Shown here piece after piece: positions 1 through 7,555 of a stretch of 64,000 nucleotides of DNA (positions within the stretch are counted from its first letter, which is position 1; each line of letters begins with the position of its first letter). The stretch is from Polymorphum gilvum SL003B-26A1 (GTDB lineage: Bacteria; Pseudomonadota; Alphaproteobacteria; Rhizobiales; Stappiaceae). The stretch lies in assembly GCF_000192745.1 (NCBI RefSeq), contig NC_015259.1, positions 697,001 through 761,000 on the forward strand, given 5' to 3'. Under the pieces are notes generated by a model. It did not search any database, had not been told where the DNA came from, and worked only from the letters and a program-made list of their open reading frames with translations. The translations under genes were made by a program, and so were the position numbers.

Positions 1-1
1 G

Positions 2-301
2 CGCTACATCGTGCGCGAGGACACGACTCACCGGCGTGCGCCTGACCACTGGCGGGGCGAGGTACGGCATCGACTCTACAAGGGAGCCGATGCGCCGGAA
101 GCCTATCGCATTCCGATGCGCCTGGATCGGGAGCACTACGATCACCGCCTCCGCCGCGCGGTCGAGCAAGAAGGCACGGTGGACCTGTCGTCGCAAGAAC
201 AGGCCGAATTCGATCCGGTGCTCGAAGCCTCGCTCGAATCCTTCCCGGCCTCCGATCCCCCGGCCTGGACGGGCGTGAGGATAGCCGGGAAAGAACAATG
301 A
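2..301 (+). CDS. C-terminal part of a small hypothetical protein (cut by window edge)
   Basis: The reading frame is open to the first base, so the true start may lie outside the window; a GTG at 11 is the first possible internal start. The C-terminal part contains the phrase ESFPASDPPAW, which recurs in short proteobacterial proteins of unknown function. The protein is charged and has no membrane segment. It ends 33 bases before the rhomboid gene on the same strand and may share its transcript. Function unknown. Confidence 0.55.
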   Translation, partial: RYIVREDTTHRRAPDHWRGEVRHRLYKGADAPEAYRIPMRLDREHYDHRLRRAVEQEGTVDLSSQEQAEFDPVLEASLESFPASDPPAWTGVRIAGKEQ

Positions 302-334
302 ACGGAATGTCTAGCGCGAGCGAGGATCTGCCGC

Positions 335-1087
335 TTGTTTCCCTATCTTGACAGCGTCGCGCGCCGCTACCCGCCCGTCATGGTATGGGCGGTCATCGGC
401 GTAAACGTTCTCGCGTTTCTCTATCAGACCAGCCTGCCGCCGCGCGTGCTGGACCGGTTCCTGTTCGAGTTCGCGCTGGTGCCCTCGCGCTTCTTCGGAC
501 AGCTAAGCCTCGTCGCCCCGTCGGACTGGACCCCGTTCCTGACCAATATCTTCCTGCACGGGGGCTGGCTGCACCTCATATTGAACATGTGGACGCTCTG
601 GATCTTCGGCCCCGCCGTCGAAGATCGGCTTGGACCGGGTAGATTCACGCTGTTCTATCTGTTCTGTGGTGTGGCAGCCGGACTGGCTCACGCGCTGGCG
701 AACCCCGACTCAGTCGTTCCCGCGCTTGGCGCATCGGGGGCGATCGCGGGCGTGATCGGTTGCTACGCACGCATGTTTCCGGCGGCTCGGCTGGTAGTGA
801 TCGTGCCGATTCTGTTCATTCCCCTCTTCTTCGAAGTGCGCGCGGTCATTTTCGCGATGATCTGGTTTTTCATGCAGGTCATTCCCGGCTTTCTGTCGCT
901 CGGCAGCGATCAGGCCACGGGCGGGATCGCCTGGTGGGCGCATATCGGCGGGTTTCTCGCCGGTTGGCTTGTAACGCCACTCCTGCGAAGGCGCGCCGAT
1001 GCCTATCGCCACTATTATCGCGACGAGGGCATCTATGGCTTTCTGCCGGATGGCCGACGGGAAGGAGGACAAGGTCCATGGACATAA
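335..1087 (+). CDS. Rhomboid-family intramembrane serine protease
   Basis: This is a polytopic membrane protein of 250 residues. Rhomboids cleave transmembrane substrates inside the bilayer with a Ser-His dyad. The GASG motif places the nucleophile at Ser134, and the WWAHIGG motif supplies His203 in a later membrane helix. HLILNMWTLWIFG near residues 78-90 matches the conserved His/Asn region of the family. The chosen start is TTG at 335, because the upstream ATG at 298 is in another frame. The 3' end overlaps the next protease gene by 10 bases, which indicates translational coupling. Substrate unknown. Confidence 0.85.
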   Translation: MFPYLDSVARRYPPVMVWAVIGVNVLAFLYQTSLPPRVLDRFLFEFALVPSRFFGQLSLVAPSDWTPFLTNIFLHGGWLHLILNMWTLWIFGPAVEDRLGPGRFTLFYLFCGVAAGLAHALANPDSVVPALGASGAIAGVIGCYARMFPAARLVVIVPILFIPLFFEVRAVIFAMIWFFMQVIPGFLSLGSDQATGGIAWWAHIGGFLAGWLVTPLLRRRADAYRHYYRDEGIYGFLPDGRREGGQGPWT

Positions 1088-1920
1088 TGCAGCTGTTCTG
1101 GCTGTTCTTCATCATTTCGGCGCTGCAGCCGGTTCTGCAGCGCCGATATCTTGAGGCGATGCGCACACGTAAGATCGCCAACATCGAGAAGAAGCGCGGC
1201 AGTCGCGTCATTCTGCTGATTCATCGGCAGGAGACTATGAACCTGCTTGGTTTCCCCCTGATGCGCTACATCGACGTCAATGACTCGGAGGAAGTCCTGC
1301 GCGCGATCCAGATGACCGACGACGAAGTGCCGCTCGACATCGTGCTGCACACACCGGGCGGCCTTGTGCTGGCGGCAACACAGATTGCCCGCGCCATTCA
1401 GGGACACAAGGGCAAGGTCACAGTGTTTGTGCCACACTACGCGATGTCCGGTGGCACGCTGATCGCACTCGCTGCCGACGAGATCGTGATGTGCGAACAT
1501 TCCGTGCTGGGACCCGTCGATCCGCAACTTGGCCAGCTGCCTGCTGCCTCGCTCATCAAGGTCGTCGAGGAGAAACCCATCGCCGAGATCGACGACCAGA
1601 CCCTGATCATGGCCGATGTCGGTCGCAAGGCCATTGCGCAGATCGAGGCGTTCGCAAAACACTTGCTGTCCGACAAAATGGACGAGAACCGCGCGGCGTC
1701 CGTGGCGGCGAAGCTGGCGACGGGCACTTGGACCCACGACTATCCCATCTCTGCCGATGAGGCCCGCGACATGGGCCTGCCCGTTGGAACGGACATGCCC
1801 AAGGAAATACTGGAGCTGATGACGCTCTATCCGCAGCCGGTTCGGCGCCAGGGCGGTGGCGTGGAATACCTGCCCGAGCCGCGGCAGCGAGAGGCGCGCC
1901 GCGCCATGTCCACGCGCTGA
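1078..1920 (+). CDS. SDH-family (ClpP/crotonase-fold) membrane-anchored serine protease
   Basis: This 280-residue protein belongs to the serine dehydrogenase proteinase family, related to SppA and ClpP. One N-terminal hydrophobic segment (residues 3-20) anchors it. The core has LHTPGG, then HYAMSGGT with candidate nucleophile Ser124, then a GPVDPQLG segment, all typical of the family. The ATG at 1078 follows a GGAGG Shine-Dalgarno sequence at the end of the rhomboid gene and overlaps that gene. The pairing with a rhomboid and a thioredoxin suggests an envelope protein-quality-control unit. The function is inferred from family only. Confidence 0.82.
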   Translation: MDIMQLFWLFFIISALQPVLQRRYLEAMRTRKIANIEKKRGSRVILLIHRQETMNLLGFPLMRYIDVNDSEEVLRAIQMTDDEVPLDIVLHTPGGLVLAATQIARAIQGHKGKVTVFVPHYAMSGGTLIALAADEIVMCEHSVLGPVDPQLGQLPAASLIKVVEEKPIAEIDDQTLIMADVGRKAIAQIEAFAKHLLSDKMDENRAASVAAKLATGTWTHDYPISADEARDMGLPVGTDMPKEILELMTLYPQPVRRQGGGVEYLPEPRQREARRAMSTR

Positions 1921-1972
1921 ATGCTTGCATCAGCCGGCCGCCAAGACCGGCTCGTCAACGAAAGGATACAGG

Positions 1973-2395
1973 ATGCCCACGGTCGCTTGCCCGCAGTGCA
2001 ATTCCACCAATAGGGTGCCGCAAGAGCGCCTGACCGATAATCCCAATTGCGGACGCTGCGGCGCGCCTCTCTTTCAAGGCAGGCCCGTCACGCTTACAGC
2101 GGCTAATTTTGACCGTCATGCGAATGCCGAACTGCCATTGCTGGTCGATTTCTGGGCCGAGTGGTGCGGGCCATGCAAGATGATGGCGCCCCAATTCGAG
2201 GCGGCGGCGCAGTCGCTCGAACCAAATTTCCGCCTTGGTAAGCTCGATACGGAAGCCGAACAGAAGATCGCCGGCCGCCACGGGATCCGCGGCATTCCCA
2301 CCATGATCCTGTTCAGTAGCGGGAAGGAAATTGCGAGAACGAGCGGTGCAATGCCTGCCGCGCAGATAGCGCAGTGGGCGCGCTCGCACGTCTAG
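1973..2395 (+). CDS. trxC: Thioredoxin 2 (TrxC type, zinc-binding)
   Basis: This 140-residue thiol-disulfide reductase is cytoplasmic. The N-terminus carries two CxxC pairs (Cys6/Cys9 and Cys26/Cys29) that form the zinc site distinguishing TrxC from TrxA. The catalytic WCGPC motif lies at residues 64-68, and the cis-proline region GIPTMILF follows. The ATG at 1973 is preceded by AAAGGATACAGG. It lies between the protease pair and the antiporter on the same strand, an order like that reported for trx and kefB in stress-tolerance islands. Confidence 0.92.
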   Translation: MPTVACPQCNSTNRVPQERLTDNPNCGRCGAPLFQGRPVTLTAANFDRHANAELPLLVDFWAEWCGPCKMMAPQFEAAAQSLEPNFRLGKLDTEAEQKIAGRHGIRGIPTMILFSSGKEIARTSGAMPAAQIAQWARSHV

Positions 2396-2443
2396 AGTTT
2401 ACAGGTATTGGCCTTACCTGCGCCATGCCATCAGGAGAAGAAC

Positions 2444-3622
2444 ATGCATGGCGTGACCGGATTTGTCGAAAGTGCGGCCTTGTTGGTCTTTGCCGCGTTC
2501 GTGCTCGTGACGATATGTTCACGGATCGGCGTGCCCAGCATTGTCGGTTACATTCTTGCCGGCATAGTCATCGGACCTGCCGGCCTCGGCCTGATTGCGG
2601 AGAGCGCTGCCCTGAGCAGCATTGGCGAGATCGGAGTGGTACTCCTGCTGTTCGCTCTTGGCCTGGAATTCTCGTTCGAGAAGCTCGTAACGCTCAGGAA
2701 GCATGTCTTCGGTCTTGGAGCCGTGCAGGTTGTAGTCACGACGATAACGGTGTCGTTGGTAGCGAGTCTGATCTTCGATCTCGCGCCCGTCCCCGCAATC
2801 CTCATCGGCGGGGCCGTTGCCATGTCATCCACGGCCATGTGCCTCAAGGTGCTCGCAAGCGCGAACGCTCTGGGATCGGCCCAAGGACGTCTGGCCATTG
2901 CAGTGCTTCTGTTTCAAGACTTGGCAGCTGTCGCATTCCTGCTTCTGCACGATTCGATGAGTGGAGCCGCCGAAGGGTATGGCGTGATAACGGTCGTCGC
3001 CAGTGCAATGGCATTGGTTGCAGCTCTGTTCATTGCCCGTGGCCCGTTGCAGGTGCTTGCCCGTTGGGTAGCGTCGCGTGGCGATCCGGAACTTGCCCAG
3101 CTCCTCGCGCTCACCATTGCACTAGGGTCTGCGATTGTCGCGGCCTCCGCCGGTCTTTCTCCGGCACTCGCCGCATTCGCGGCCGGCATGATTATCGGTG
3201 AGGGTGACGCGCGCCATGCTGTCGAGAACGAGATTCGGCCCTTCCGCGATTTGTTTGTCGGGATTTTCTTTGTCGGCATCGGAACGCAATTGCCACTTTG
3301 GATCATTCCATCTGTATGGCCTGTGGTGCTGATCTGGCTCGCGATCATATTCGCGGGCAAGACGCTGATCGTTTTGCTCGTCGCCCGATCATTCGGCGAG
3401 TCGCTTCAGACCTCATGGCGAACTGGAATCATTCTCGCTCATGGGGGCGAGTTTAGTCTCATGCTGCTTTCAACTTCGATGGCATCGAACCTCATTCATG
3501 GAAATGTTGGGGCTCCTCTTTTGCTCGGGTTAGGCTTCAGCATGATCGGAGGGAGTTGGATGATCAATAGAGCGGCAGTAAAAAACTCCGATCTGAACAA
3601 GAAATCTAATAATACGTTCTAA
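2444..3622 (+). CDS. KefB-like cation:proton antiporter lacking a C-terminal RCK domain
   Basis: This CPA2-family Na+(K+)/H+ exchanger has 392 residues and about a dozen hydrophobic segments. Family motifs include GYILAGIVIGPAGLG near residues 36-50 and LLFALGLEFSFEKL. AGGAGAAGAAC directly precedes the ATG at 2444. Full KefB/KefC proteins carry a cytosolic TrkA-N/RCK domain of about 200 residues, which is missing here; the protein ends in an Asn/Lys-rich tail. The last codons and about 180 bases after the stop are AT-rich, unlike the rest of the gene, so the tail may mark a recombination joint that removed the regulatory domain. Confidence 0.85.
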   Translation: MHGVTGFVESAALLVFAAFVLVTICSRIGVPSIVGYILAGIVIGPAGLGLIAESAALSSIGEIGVVLLLFALGLEFSFEKLVTLRKHVFGLGAVQVVVTTITVSLVASLIFDLAPVPAILIGGAVAMSSTAMCLKVLASANALGSAQGRLAIAVLLFQDLAAVAFLLLHDSMSGAAEGYGVITVVASAMALVAALFIARGPLQVLARWVASRGDPELAQLLALTIALGSAIVAASAGLSPALAAFAAGMIIGEGDARHAVENEIRPFRDLFVGIFFVGIGTQLPLWIIPSVWPVVLIWLAIIFAGKTLIVLLVARSFGESLQTSWRTGIILAHGGEFSLMLLSTSMASNLIHGNVGAPLLLGLGFSMIGGSWMINRAAVKNSDLNKKSNNTF

Positions 3623-3810
3623 ATTAGAAACTTCTCGCCTTAATAAAAATAAATGTTGGAAATACATCGGATAATAATCCGCCGAAAGGCGCGCCAAGAT
3701 GTCAATCGTTCAAGAGGTATAATTTATGACCAAGTTCATTGAATAAGAGGCGATATGGTCATTACCTTGGAGGGTCTGTTATAGCTTGGAGCGGAGGGTG
3801 GTCATTGTAA

Positions 3811-3843
3811 CAGCAAAGAAGCCCCGCCTTGCGGCGGGGCTTC
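3811..3843 (-). terminator. Rho-independent terminator of the excisionase gene
   Basis: A perfect 11-bp stem (GAAGCCCCGCC pairing with GGCGGGGCTTC) with a 4-base loop spans 3818-3843. On the minus strand it is followed by a short T run. It lies just past the stop of the excisionase-like gene. Confidence 0.8.
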
Positions 3844-3863
3844 GGTCGAGGATAGGGGCCGTG

Positions 3864-4085
3864 TCAGGCCGCAGGCTTCAACGGCTTGGGAGCCATGCGC
3901 TGGCTCTCCAGCCATTTGTTGAACTCGGCGCGGTCGATATAGACCCGGCCACCGATCTTCAGCAGCGCGGGTTTCAGTCCATTCGTCTCCGCATGGAATA
4001 TCCACCAGCGCAGCGTGGCTTCCGTGATGAACGGCGCTTCCGCCGCCACCTGCTTCACGGTCGCCAGGTCCCGATAGTCAACCAT
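3864..4085 (-). CDS. Excisionase/AlpA-like helix-turn-helix DNA-binding protein
   Basis: This 73-residue protein reads like a MerR/Xis-type DNA-binding domain. It has a helix-turn-helix at LATVKQVAAEAP with ITEATLRWWIFH, then a wing (LLKIGGRVYIDRAEFNKWLE) typical of the excisionase family. It lies directly downstream of the integrase on the same strand, separated by about 50 bases. The likely role is a recombination directionality factor or regulator of the island's integrase. Confidence 0.75.
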   Translation of the reverse strand: MVDYRDLATVKQVAAEAPFITEATLRWWIFHAETNGLKPALLKIGGRVYIDRAEFNKWLESQRMAPKPLKPAA

Positions 4086-4138
4086 GACAACCTCATGGTT
4101 CGAGGGGCCTCAAAAGGAGCAGGAACCTTTTTTATGCC

Positions 4139-5269
4139 TCAGAACATCTTTTCATTCAATTCCCTGACCACGCCCTTGACGTGGCTCTCTGACAGGTGGG
4201 CATAGCGCCGGACCATCTGAAGGGTCCGGTGGCCAAGGATTTCCGCGATTTCGACGAGGCTGGCCCCGTTCATGGCGAGGTAGCTTGCCGTCGAGTGCCG
4301 CAGGTCGTGGAAGCGGAAGTCGTTGATCTTGGCCGCGTCGCGGGCGTTCTCCCACGCCTTGCGGATGTCGATCGGCTCTTGGCCGTCCCGGCGCGGGAAC
4401 AGCCAGCGGGTGTCGGCCGGGGGCTCCAGCTCGTCATAGAACCTGTTGACCGTCTCGACCTGATCTTCCAGCAGGTCGCGTAGGTGGTGGACAACAGGCA
4501 CCGCCCGCGTGTCACCGTTCTTGGTATCCCGCAGGATGGCCGTGTCGCGGGTCAGGTCCAGATCGTCCAGCGTCAGACCGAGGATTTCGCTCTTTCGCGC
4601 GCCGGTCGAGAGGGCGAACACGACCACGGGATAGAGGTGCTCGTTGTCGCTGGCCTTGCAGGCGTCGAGCAAACGCTTGCGTTCCTCGTCGCTCAGGTAA
4701 CGGGTGCGTTCGTTCCTGATCTTGGTGATCCGGTTCACGCCGTCGAGTGGGCTTGAGGCCGTCCAGCCCCATTGGATCGCGTATTTGAACAACACCGCCA
4801 GCGTGTCGCGGTAGTGCTTCAGGGTTTTGCGGCTCTTCGGCTTGGGCGCTGCCTTCGGCTTGTCCGCCTCTGCATCCTCGTCCGCCTTGCGGCGGCCGTC
4901 GCCAGCGGCGGCCAGCTCCGCCATCTTCTCGCTGACCATATCGGCGGTGATGTAGGCGAGGGCGTAGCTCCCCAACGCCTTCTCCCAATAGGCCAGGAAG
5001 GAGCCTTCCGCCCGCTTGGTGCTCTCTGCCCGGTGGATGAACACTTCCTTGCGGAAGCGGTCGATAACGTCCTGAAGGGTCTTGGTCGCCGCCGTTCGGA
5101 CGACGTTCTTGACTTCACCCTTGCGGATGCCGCTTTCGGTGTCCTGCGCCCACTGCTTGGCGTCCGTCAGGCGCTTGAAGGTCTTCACCTGCATCGGGAA
5201 GCCCTTCATCCGCACCATGACCCGATAGGACGGGCCTTTCTTGCCTTCGCGCTTCTGGATCGTTGCCAT
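4139..5269 (-). CDS. int: Tyrosine-family site-specific integrase
   Basis: This 376-residue phage-type integrase starts at the ATG (MATIQKREGKKG); an upstream in-frame start would add 25 residues without a ribosome site. The N-terminal arm-binding domain (residues 1-60) is followed by a SAM-like core-binding domain with an acidic insertion near residues 130-150. Catalytic residues visible are Arg225 (GARKSEILGL), His321 and Arg324 (FHDLRHS), the LGHRT box, and Tyr356 (RRYAHLSE). It reads away from the tRNA-fMet fragment about 180 bases upstream, so the attachment site is next to int. It probably integrated the left-hand island into initiator tRNA-Met. Confidence 0.92.
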   Translation of the reverse strand: MATIQKREGKKGPSYRVMVRMKGFPMQVKTFKRLTDAKQWAQDTESGIRKGEVKNVVRTAATKTLQDVIDRFRKEVFIHRAESTKRAEGSFLAYWEKALGSYALAYITADMVSEKMAELAAAGDGRRKADEDAEADKPKAAPKPKSRKTLKHYRDTLAVLFKYAIQWGWTASSPLDGVNRITKIRNERTRYLSDEERKRLLDACKASDNEHLYPVVVFALSTGARKSEILGLTLDDLDLTRDTAILRDTKNGDTRAVPVVHHLRDLLEDQVETVNRFYDELEPPADTRWLFPRRDGQEPIDIRKAWENARDAAKINDFRFHDLRHSTASYLAMNGASLVEIAEILGHRTLQMVRRYAHLSESHVKGVVRELNEKMF

Positions 5270-5298
5270 GTGAGCCTCGGGAGCCGGGGAAATGGGCG

Positions 5299-5334
5299 AT
5301 GTGCCAAACCGTTTTTGGCACATTTTTGGCACAC
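5299..5334. promoter_or_regulatory. Repeated TTTGGCACA arm-type sites upstream of int
   Basis: Two tandem copies of TTTTTGGCACA (from 5312 and 5323) and one inverted copy (TGTGCCAAA from 5300) lie between the integrase start and the tRNA fragment. Tandem short repeats of this kind next to an att core are typical integrase arm-binding sites; they could also autoregulate int. Confidence 0.5.
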
Positions 5335-5450
5335 TGAAAACCAAAAACTCTCAACAAGAGCCTGAAGGGCTCATCGGAAAAATGATGTGATTTCAATGCT
5401 ATGATTGTTGAGAAGTGTTGACAGAGTGTGCCGAGAATGGCTTTTCGCTT

Positions 5451-5497
5451 GGCTCATAACCTGAAGGTCGTAGGTTCAAATCCTACCCCCGCAACCA
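5451..5497 (+). other. 3' fragment of initiator tRNA-Met: att site of an integrated island
   Basis: From GGCTCATAACC onward the sequence matches the anticodon loop (CAT), variable region, T arm (GGTTCAAATCC) and acceptor 3' end with encoded CCA of an alphaproteobacterial initiator tRNA. Upstream of 5451 the pairing half of the anticodon stem and the whole D arm are absent, so this is not a tRNA gene but the 3' duplicate left by integration. The geometry (non-tRNA DNA on the 5' side) puts the inserted island to the left, with the intact tRNA outside the window. Confidence 0.85.
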
Positions 5498-5533
5498 AGT
5501 TTACCTCAGAATATCAGTGACTTATGATAACGC

Positions 5534-5560
5534 CTCGATCTCTGGATCGAGTGCGTTTTT
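5534..5560 (+). terminator. Terminator downstream of the tRNA-fMet fragment
   Basis: A 7-bp stem CTCGATC/GATCGAG with a TCTG loop is followed by TGCGTTTTT. It sits 37 bases after the CCA end, where a native tRNA terminator would be expected, which suggests that sequence right of 5497 was originally next to the tRNA. Confidence 0.6.
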
Positions 5561-5566
5561 GCGCCC

Positions 5567-5586
5567 AGGGGCAATTTAGGGGCAGT
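5567..5586. repeat. Short tandem AGGGGCA(A/G)T repeat (possible integrase arm sites)
   Basis: AGGGGCAAT and AGGGGCAGT occur 11 bases apart in the 200-base gap between the tRNA fragment and repA. They resemble arm-type integrase sites, but no integrase gene lies beside them. The rest of 5498-5711 holds no gene. Confidence 0.3.
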
Positions 5587-5711
5587 TGCTCCCAACGGCT
5601 GCCCACAATTCTCCGTCAAATCCAGCAGGGGCGCTGCCCCTAGGGCTTTGCGAAGATTGCGCGCCACTCGGACGGCGCTTGTGGTATCGTGATAAGAACA
5701 AATGACGAACT

Positions 5712-6770
5712 ATGAGGTATCGCCATCGGATGAAGACTGTGCGTCCGCCAGCAACCGCCGCCAGTCAGGCAGGCTCGCTCAAGCACACCATCGACCGGCT
5801 TCGCGAGACCATCGAGCGGACAGCTCCGAACCCCTCCATGCGCCCAGCCCCGGCGAACGACAACCAGCCGGACTTCTTCGTTCCCTCACTCTGCGACATC
5901 CCCGTCAAGGACGGTATCGGCCTGATGGACATCGCCGTGTTCCGGCTCTCGAAAAGCCAGACGCGGAAGGGTGATACGATCCGCTACGAACTTGCTGATG
6001 CGGTCGTGGAGGTGAAGGGCGGTGCCGATGGCATGGCTACCGTCTATGACTATGACATCGTGCTGATGATGATCAGTCACCTGGCCGACGCCATGCGGCG
6101 TTACCGCGCTGGCCTTGGAGACATGCCCTCGGCAAAGTTCCGACCGCACAGCGCCGAGATATTCAAGTTCTGTCGGATGCCCTTCGGCGGCCGCCAATAC
6201 GAAGCGTTGGAGCAGGCCCTCGACAGGCTGCAAGGCACCTACATCAAGATTTCGGTCGCCGACCGCCGGAAGGCCGGCCGGCGTGCCGGATACTTTCCAC
6301 TCATCGCCGGCGCTACCGTCGCGACGCGCACCGACACGGGCCGGGTCGGGTCTTTGGAGATCACCATCCCCGACTGGATTTATCAGGGTGTGACCGGCCA
6401 CCAGAAGCCCGAGATTCTGACGGTCAACGCGGACTATTTCCTCATCAGAAAGGGACTGGCCCGATTCATCTATCGCCTCGCCCGCAAAGCGGCTGGCACC
6501 GGTGAGGCGGCGTACTCCTTCGAGACCGTGCATGCCCGTTGCGGGACGACGCGGCAGCTCAAGAAGTTCGCCCATGAGCTACGTCAGCTCATCGCGGCCA
6601 ATGACTTGCCAGACTATGAATTGGCCGAGGCCAATGGCAAGGACGGTCCCCTTCTGCTCATCACGTCCCGAGCTAACCGGCCGCGGCCTGATCCTTCTGG
6701 AGTCCGCAATAGACAGTCCCACGACCTTTCCGTACGTAGCCGTTCGCCTAAAATCGCGGCCTGTGGATAG
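5712..6770 (+). CDS. repA: RepA-family replication initiator protein
   Basis: This 352-residue protein matches the plasmid replication-initiator A family (RPA) found on alphaproteobacterial plasmids and some integrative elements. The central part (about residues 60-300) carries winged-helix-like segments such as SAEIFKFCRMPFGGRQYEALEQ. The C-terminus is Arg-rich and its codons overlap one inverted iteron at 6702-6716. Four iterons start right after the stop, so the protein probably binds its own 3' region as origin. In an integrated element it may allow replication of the excised circle. Confidence 0.85.
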   Translation: MRYRHRMKTVRPPATAASQAGSLKHTIDRLRETIERTAPNPSMRPAPANDNQPDFFVPSLCDIPVKDGIGLMDIAVFRLSKSQTRKGDTIRYELADAVVEVKGGADGMATVYDYDIVLMMISHLADAMRRYRAGLGDMPSAKFRPHSAEIFKFCRMPFGGRQYEALEQALDRLQGTYIKISVADRRKAGRRAGYFPLIAGATVATRTDTGRVGSLEITIPDWIYQGVTGHQKPEILTVNADYFLIRKGLARFIYRLARKAAGTGEAAYSFETVHARCGTTRQLKKFAHELRQLIAANDLPDYELAEANGKDGPLLLITSRANRPRPDPSGVRNRQSHDLSVRSRSPKIAACG

Positions 6771-6960
6771 GCTGTCTATTGCGGACCCGTCACTGTCCAT
6801 TGCGGACCGAAGCGCTGTCTATTGCGGACCGGAGCCTGTCTATTGCGGACCTGGCCTTCCGCTGATCGCGGCGGTTTGCGTCAATTTCCGATGATCAGAC
6901 GAGGTTAAAACCAATTAAAACAAATATTAAAACACTTAAAACGCTGCCGCCTGTGGAAAA
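6702..6960. other. Iteron-type origin of replication (oriV)
   Basis: Four direct iterons CTGTC(T/C)ATTGCGGAC begin at 6772, 6793, 6815 and 6836 (period 21-22 bases, two helical turns). A fifth is inverted at 6702-6716 inside the end of repA. A DnaA-box-like TGTGGATAG lies at 6762 and another, TGTGGAAAA, at 6952. Between them is an AT-rich stretch with four TTAAAAC units (6905, 6915, 6927, 6936), a plausible unwinding element. This matches a classic iteron origin. Confidence 0.85.
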
Positions 6961-7234
6961 ACTCTGCAGTCCAACCTGCCTGGTCTCTACCAGTTCTTCT
7001 TCGGCAACGCCAACCTCGTTTGTACCTGCGGAGCGGTGCTCAATGCCATCAGCGGCATTCCGTCGGACACGGCGAAGGCGCTGTGCGGTCGGCAAAGGGG
7101 CTCTCGAATGGGGTCCGAATGGGTGATGCCAGCCGAATGCCGCTGGCAAACCGCCTGCAAGCCTTACCAGGAACAAGCTGTCGTGTTTGGCAGTCCTTCT
7201 GCCTGCTGCAAGGAGGGCCGTTTCAGTTCTCGGT
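6961..7234. other. Non-coding stretch, nothing recognised
   Basis: Open frames cross this stretch on both strands but none has a good start and family resemblance. It separates the origin from the end of the small membrane-protein gene. Confidence 0.4.
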
Positions 7235-7465
7235 TCAGGCGTTATCCTGATCCGACTGCCTGCCTTCACGCTTCGCCTTCTGGATTTCCTGATACTGCCG
7301 GGACTGCTCTGCAATCTGCTCCGATCTCGCCCGAGCCGCATTGTGTCCCTCATCGAACTGCTCGCGCCAGCTTTTCGACTTCGGCAGGCGCCTCAGATAC
7401 CAGCGCATGAAGAGATAGCAGAGCGGCGCGGCAATAAGCGCGCCTATGACCAGACTTCCACTCAT
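7235..7465 (-). CDS. Small single-span membrane protein downstream of VirD4
   Basis: This 76-residue protein has one N-terminal transmembrane segment (residues 4-22, GSLVIGALIAAPLCYLFM) followed by a charged, probably helical tail rich in Arg, Glu and Gln. It lies 90 bases downstream of the first VirD4-like gene on the same strand and may be co-transcribed. Family not recognised. Confidence 0.55.
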   Translation of the reverse strand: MSGSLVIGALIAAPLCYLFMRWYLRRLPKSKSWREQFDEGHNAARARSEQIAEQSRQYQEIQKAKREGRQSDQDNA

Positions 7466-7555
7466 CCTTTTGACCTCGCTATTCTGGCGGCGTCGCGATT
7501 GCCCCCACCGTATCGCTCTTGAAGGGGCGCGAGGCGCAACAGGAGCCGTTTCTGT

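Noticed and set aside
5451-5497. Functional tRNA gene
   Set aside because: Only the 3' half is present; the D arm and half of the anticodon stem are missing, so it is an att duplicate.
7020-7410. Plus-strand frames of 76-124 codons downstream of the origin
   Set aside because: No ribosome site, no family resemblance, and overlap with the better-supported minus-strand membrane protein.
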